From Xanthobacteraceae bacterium (GTDB lineage: Bacteria; Pseudomonadota; Alphaproteobacteria; Rhizobiales; Xanthobacteraceae), in assembly GCA_030039655.1 (NCBI GenBank), contig JASHVC010000803.1, positions 1 to 9,591 of the forward strand: 9,591 nt of DNA. Reading direction: 5' to 3'. The translations under genes were made by a program, and so were the position numbers. The notes under the pieces are model-generated. The model did no database searches and was not told where the DNA came from. It saw only the letters and a list, made by a program, of their open reading frames with translations. Of the stretch, positions 6,593 through 9,591 are shown piece by piece (the stretch's first letter is position 1; each line of letters opens with the position of its first letter).

Positions 6593-7409
6593 CGCGCACC
6601 TGCCTCATCGATTTCATGACTTCTTCTTCGATTGCGCCCTTGATCTCACGACGCAGACGAAGAAGGTCATCGCCGAATTCGCGCGGCCGAGAAAGCGGAA
6701 TTGGTATAACCTTCTTGATGGTTGCCGCCGGTCCCGCGGTCATGATCGCGACGCGATCGCCGAGCAACAAGGATTCCTCAATATCATGGGTTATGAAGAG
6801 CACGGTCTTTTTGCGCAAGCTCCAGATGCGCCACAGTTCCTGCTGCATAATATCGCGGGTTTGGGCATCGAGCGCACCGAAGGGTTCGTCCATCAGAAGA
6901 ATCGCCGGATCGTTGGCGAGGACGCGCGCGATCTGTACGCGCTGGCGCATGCCGCCTGAGAGCTGGTTGGGGTAATAGTGCTCAAATCCTTCGAGACCAA
7001 CGAGCCGAATGTTTTCAGCAACGATTCGTCGACGCTCGGCGAGCGGCACGCGACGCATGCGCAGGCCGAAGCCAACATTCTCTTCAGTCGTCAGCCAGTT
7101 GAAGAGCGCAGCGTCGCCCTGGAACACGACCGCGCGGTCTAAACTTGGTTGCCTGACATGCTCGCCGCGCACCAGGATGTCTCCGCCGGACGGCGAAAGA
7201 AATCCGGCAATCATGCGAAGCAGAGTGGACTTTCCGCAGCCGCTTGGACCAAGCAGACAGAGAAATTCGCCCGGCGATATCGAGAAACTAACGTCGCGGA
7301 GCGCGACGTACTTTTGCCCGCGGTCAGGGCCGGCGCTCTTGATGAACTCGCAGCGCACATCGCGCACTTCGATATCTGCGGACGACAAACCGCGCGCCTC
7401 AGTCCGCAT
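6570..7409 (-). CDS. ABC transporter ATP-binding protein, SsuB/TauB type
   Basis: The 279-residue ATPase has all motifs in order: Walker [10 protein letters not shown] (54-62), Q-loop glutamine Q97 ([11 protein letters not shown]), signature LSGGM (150-154) followed by RQR, Walker B ILLMDEP with D174 and E175, D-loop GALD, and switch H208 (FITHD). The [15 protein letters not shown] segment is typical of the nitrate/sulfonate/taurine importer branch. It energises the permease encoded next, with which it overlaps by 23 nt, and follows the binding-protein stop by 15 nt. The ATG at 7409 has only a weak, distant GAGG before it, so translation may rely on coupling from the upstream gene. Confidence 0.95.
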   Translation of the reverse strand: MRTEARGLSSADIEVRDVRCEFIKSAGPDRGQKYVALRDVSFSISPGEFLCLLGPSGCGKSTLLRMIAGFLSPSGGDILVRGEHVRQPSLDRAVVFQGDAALFNWLTTEENVGFGLRMRRVPLAERRRIVAENIRLVGLEGFEHYYPNQLSGGMRQRVQIARVLANDPAILLMDEPFGALDAQTRDIMQQELWRIWSLRKKTVLFITHDIEESLLLGDRVAIMTAGPAATIKKVIPIPLSRPREFGDDLLRLRREIKGAIEEEVMKSMRQVRDATSVSS

Positions 7410-7424
7410 TGGCCGAACCGGGCC

Positions 7425-8405
7425 TCACTTCATCGCAAGGGCCTTATCGAGGAAGCTGCGATCGATAGTCTTTGCCCAATCGATAGGATTGCCTTTGACG
7501 CGGTTCATGCCCCGCATCCATTCCTCTTCATCCTCGACTGCCTTCTCCAGCCCGGGCGGCATGCCAAGGGAGAACTTGTAAAGGCCGATAACGTAACTGG
7601 CCAATTCCGGCGTGAGCTTGTTCTTCTCAGCGCCGATGCGCGTAGCCTCGACAGGATTTTGGTTCTGGAAATCGATAGCGTCGCGCAGCGCTGCCAAAAC
7701 CCTGGTGACGGCGTCTGGTTTTGCGTCCGCAAACTTGCCATTGGCCACGACAATAAAATTGAGCATGTAGTCGACGTCGCCGCTATTGGCGAGAATATGC
7801 ACCTTGTCTTTGCCCGAGACCTGCACCGCGCGGGTCGCCCACGGCTCCCAGACAAAATAAGCCTCAATGTCGTGGCGGTCGAGCGACGGGACGAGTTCCG
7901 GCGGTGGCATCGGCACCAGTTGAAATTTGGATTCTGGCACTTTGAGCTTGCGCGCGAGGAGCACCCACAGATAGTCCGTGGTGCTCCCGCCGACGGTACC
8001 CACCTTCTTGCCCTCGAGCTGTTCGAGTGAAGTGATGCTGCTCAGGGCCGCCATCTTCAGGGCGTCAGGCGAAGTCGCCATGGTCCCGAGCACCAGCAGA
8101 TTGCCGCGGACGAGGCGCGGCATCCATGTGGCCGATCCCGACGCGCTGATATCGGCTTCGCCGGCCATGGTCGCGTCACAGGCATCGGGGCCGCCGGAGA
8201 ACTGAGTAATCTCGGCCTTCACGCCGTACTTAGTGAAAAAGCCCTTTTCTTGGGCAATCCACCACGGAGTGTAGACAGGATCGACACCAACTGCCATTCG
8301 GACGGTATCCTCGGCGCGCGCGCTATAAGCGCCTAAGGTGACTAGGAGAGCGAAAGCCGACGCGATGATCCATCGCGCGCGTATCGTGTAAGGACGCGCC
8401 AGCAT
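7425..8405 (-). CDS. ABC transporter periplasmic substrate-binding protein, SsuA/NMT1 type
   Basis: The 326-residue product starts at ATG 8405, with GAGGA five bases upstream; the frame is open to 8522 but that extension crosses the operator and predicted promoter. The N-terminus is a Sec signal peptide: basic RARWR-like residues, hydrophobic core WIIASAFALLVTLGA (12-26) and a YSARA cleavage site after residue 31. The mature part has the periplasmic-binding fold of aliphatic-sulfonate, nitrate, taurine and thiamine-precursor binders: VYTPWWIAQEKGFFTKYGV, then KKVGTVGGSTTDYLW and DIEAYFVWEPWATRA. It would capture the substrate in the periplasm for the ATPase and permease encoded downstream. 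The ligand cannot be told from the sequence; aromatic or sulfonated compounds, amides or nitriles are possible given the neighbours. Confidence 0.93.
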   Translation of the reverse strand: MLARPYTIRARWIIASAFALLVTLGAYSARAEDTVRMAVGVDPVYTPWWIAQEKGFFTKYGVKAEITQFSGGPDACDATMAGEADISASGSATWMPRLVRGNLLVLGTMATSPDALKMAALSSITSLEQLEGKKVGTVGGSTTDYLWVLLARKLKVPESKFQLVPMPPPELVPSLDRHDIEAYFVWEPWATRAVQVSGKDKVHILANSGDVDYMLNFIVVANGKFADAKPDAVTRVLAALRDAIDFQNQNPVEATRIGAEKNKLTPELASYVIGLYKFSLGMPPGLEKAVEDEEEWMRGMNRVKGNPIDWAKTIDRSFLDKALAMK

Positions 8406-8460
8406 GGTTTTCCTCGTTTGTCGCCCAAGACCAGATCGCCACTGATGATTCAGTACCGGC

Positions 8461-8479
8461 CGTTTGGTCGATTGACCTA
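8461..8479 (+). promoter_or_regulatory. Candidate operator, transporter-amidase operon (shared dyad)
   Basis: CGTTTGGTCGATTGACCTA differs from the Rieske-promoter site (1418-1436) only at its three central bases. The GGTC-N4-GACC dyad is centred at 8471.5, matching the predicted transcription start (about 8472). Repeated 19-mer and identical promoter-relative placement make chance unlikely and argue for one regulator of import and catabolism. Confidence 0.6.
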
Positions 8480-8507
8480 TCTTGCCTGACTCCTGGATGC
8501 TGTACAA
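8479..8507 (-). promoter_or_regulatory. Weak predicted promoter of the transporter-amidase operon
   Basis: On the minus strand TTGTAC (8507-8502), a 17-nt spacer and CAAGAT (8484-8479) can act as -35 and -10, with a start near 8472 and a leader of about 67 nt. The hexamers match consensus poorly (3 of 6 each); the correct spacing and the operator centred at the start are the main support. Confidence 0.35.
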
Positions 8508-8714
8508 GCCGCAAGGTGGCAAGGCCTCTGTCGACTTGTTGTCAGCAAGACTCGTGAGCCATCTGCTCAGTCGCTCAGTCGTCCTCTCTTTATCCCTTGT
8601 CGGAGCCCCGCAACGAGCCCCTATCGCGCCGTGTTCAACAGCCGGCGACCATCGACCAACCGACCCCGTTGCTCAGCCGGGTCGGCGCCGACCGGTCGCG
8701 GTAGCTTCTTGTTC
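8480..8714. other. Intergenic region with GC-rich alternative hairpins
   Basis: The 309-nt gap between the cupin stop and the binding-protein start holds the transporter promoter and operator at its left end. Near the cupin end, GGGTCGG (8679-8685) can pair either with CCGACCC (8660-8666, 12-nt loop) or, within the 14-bp palindrome 8680-8693, with CCGACC (8688-8693). These hairpins follow the cupin gene but have no U-tract, so termination would be factor-dependent or weak. A tandem 8-bp repeat GCTCAGTC lies at 8565-8580. I see no convincing gene. Confidence 0.3.
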
Positions 8715-9098
8715 TCATGATCCGTCGGCAAAGTAGTGAGTCTCTAGGAGGTAGCAGCCTGTCTTCGACGTAAACGGACCGTGGTAGACGCCCGGCGGGC
8801 GAACGCAGTACGTCGGCCCTTTGAATTGTTCGCCGCCCTTACCGTTGGCATCAGATCCGCATACAAGATCGCCTTCTATGAGAAAGACTTCCTCCCAGTA
8901 TTCGTGGACAAACGGCACTGTAGAGAATGCGCCAGGGTCGATGCGGAGAATGCGGGTGCGATTGCCCACCCGATTTTTCTCGTCAAGGGAGCCGGCGAGA
9001 ATGCGCTCCGAGAATCCGGCCGGGTATCCGGGCACGGCGTGGAAGCCTTCCTTTAGATTTAAGGAGGTAAATTCCATATGCCCCTTCTCGTACCCCAT
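8715..9098 (-). CDS. Small single-domain cupin protein
   Basis: The 127-residue product starts at ATG 9098, with AAAGGA eight bases upstream (ATG 9077 is a second candidate). It shows the cupin beta-barrel motifs: motif 1 around FVHEYWEEVFLIEGDL (63-78) and motif 2 around RPPGVYHGPFTSKTGC (100-115). The likely metal ligands are H65, E69 or E70 and H106. The second histidine of the usual HxH is Y67, so the site is a reduced or altered version. Cupins of this size in catabolic clusters can be metal-dependent dioxygenases, isomerases or decarboxylases, or non-enzymatic binders. It is oriented like the transporter operon but separated by 309 nt with a promoter and hairpins, so it is probably a separate transcript. 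Confidence 0.85.
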   Translation of the reverse strand: MGYEKGHMEFTSLNLKEGFHAVPGYPAGFSERILAGSLDEKNRVGNRTRILRIDPGAFSTVPFVHEYWEEVFLIEGDLVCGSDANGKGGEQFKGPTYCVRPPGVYHGPFTSKTGCYLLETHYFADGS

Positions 9099-9182
9099 TT
9101 TTGCTGTCCTTTCGAAACTTAGCGGTTGACTAGCCAACGGTCGGGGCCGGGCAAAGCTACAGGGGACAACGCGCTCTTTTTG

Positions 9183-9223
9183 GTACCGCCTCCAGGGGCT
9201 TCATCTGGAGAAGATCGTGGTAC
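9183..9223 (-). repeat. Two-part stem-loop after the second binding-protein gene
   Basis: CTCCAG (9190-9195) pairs with CTGGAG (9205-9210) around a 9-nt loop, and outer GTACC (9183-9187) pairs with GGTAC (9219-9223). The stem begins directly after the stop codon of the gene ending at 9225. On that gene's strand it is followed by A's rather than T's, so it may stabilise the mRNA end or act as a weak terminator. Confidence 0.35.
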
Positions 9224-9224
9224 G

Positions 9225-9591
9225 CTATTTCCAAGCCACGTCGACGAAGCTTGAATCAAAGAACTTCGACATCGGCGGCACCGGCACGGTCAGGTCGCCC
9301 CAGGAGACCAGCGCGTCGGTCATTCTCTTGTAGCTCGCCTCGCTCATGCGGCCGTCGGGGCTGAAGGCGTGCAATTTGCCGATGAAATAATCGTAGGTGT
9401 CGGCCGTGTCCTTGCGGTCCTGCTTCGAATATTTCACCAGGATATCGACCGCCTGATCCTTGTTCTTGGTGTCGTAGAGCCAGCGCACGGCACGCCCATA
9501 GGCCCGGACATAACTAAGAAGCGCGTCGCGGTTCTTCGCCGCCCACTCGGTGTTGGTGGCCCAGACCGTGAAGGGAAAATCCTTCAGATAA
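9225..9591 (-). CDS. Second ABC substrate-binding protein, C-terminal part (cut by right edge)
   Basis: The minus-strand frame is open from the right edge to TAG at 9225 and gives 121 residues, starting YLKDFPFTVWATNTEWAAKN and ending FFDSSFVDVAWK. An internal GTG at 9488 is not the start; the gene clearly continues beyond the window. The pattern TVWATNTEWAAKNRDALLSYVRAYGRAVRWLYD, with the C-terminal helices and LTVPVPPMSKFFDSSFVD, is the end of an SsuA/NMT1-like periplasmic binding protein, different in sequence from the one at 7425-8405. No second permease or ATPase is visible; they may lie to the right, or this protein may feed the same transporter. Confidence 0.8.
   Translation of the reverse strand, partial: YLKDFPFTVWATNTEWAAKNRDALLSYVRAYGRAVRWLYDTKNKDQAVDILVKYSKQDRKDTADTYDYFIGKLHAFSPDGRMSEASYKRMTDALVSWGDLTVPVPPMSKFFDSSFVDVAWK

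Noticed and set aside
7149..8030. 293-codon open frame on the plus strand
   Set aside because: Antisense to the ABC ATPase and binding protein; no domain pattern and it crosses two real genes and their junction.
8565..8580. Tandem 8-bp repeat GCTCAGTC
   Set aside because: Only two copies, not associated with a promoter or element end; too short to support a function.
8482..8736. 84-codon plus-strand ORF in the cupin-transporter gap
   Set aside because: Low-complexity S/P/R-rich product, no ribosome site, and it overlaps the cupin end and the promoter; no coding signal.
9061..9122. Perfect Shine-Dalgarno AAGGAGGT on plus (9061-9068) followed by a 14-codon ORF from ATG 9078
   Set aside because: It is the complement of cupin codons for T-S-L; no promoter is visible and the ORF is very short. 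Likely coincidence.
1..9591. Search for mobile elements, CRISPR, tRNA or rRNA
   Set aside because: No transposase, integrase, terminal repeat pairs, spaced repeats or recognisable tRNA-like or rRNA sequence was seen by eye on either strand.

Overview
The window looks like an accessory catabolic locus from a proteobacterium. Moderately high GC, SsuABC/TauABC-type transport genes and a phthalate-dioxygenase-type Rieske oxygenase fit Alphaproteobacteria such as Bradyrhizobium relatives, but the taxon is inferred from gene style only. I see no rRNA, tRNA, CRISPR array, transposase or phage gene.

Layout. Bases 1-236 (minus) are the 5' end of an alpha/beta hydrolase cut by the left edge. Bases 494-1204 (minus) encode a protein with one clear and one probable EthD-like ferredoxin-fold domain. 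Divergently on plus lie a Rieske ring-hydroxylating oxygenase (TTG start at 1458), a SnoaL-like protein (2771-3304) and a TetR-family regulator (3406-4137). Converging from the right on minus is an operon read as substrate-binding protein (8405-7425), ATPase (7409-6570), permease (6592-5777), a possible 32-codon leader ORF (5741-5643) and an amidase-signature enzyme (5635-4190). Further right on minus are a small cupin (9098-8715) and the C-terminal part of a second substrate-binding protein (9591-9225), cut by the right edge.

How it may work. An ABC importer of the sulfonate/nitrate/taurine class takes up an organic, possibly aromatic, compound. The co-transcribed amidase, the hydrolase, the Rieske oxygenase with its SnoaL-like partner, the cupin and the EthD-like protein would modify it. 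The substrate cannot be read from the sequence, and no reductase or ferredoxin for the oxygenase lies in the window.

The most interesting signal is regulatory. Three near-identical 19-bp dyads (form CGTTTGGnCnnnnGACCnA) lie at 288-306, 1418-1436 and 8461-8479. Each is centred on the predicted transcription start of one of three units: hydrolase, Rieske-SnoaL and transporter-amidase. This suggests one regulon controlled by a single repressor, most simply the TetR-family protein encoded in the middle. Other points include amidase active-site substitutions, a strong-SD mini-ORF before the amidase, and a different 14-bp palindrome at the EthD-like gene's promoter.
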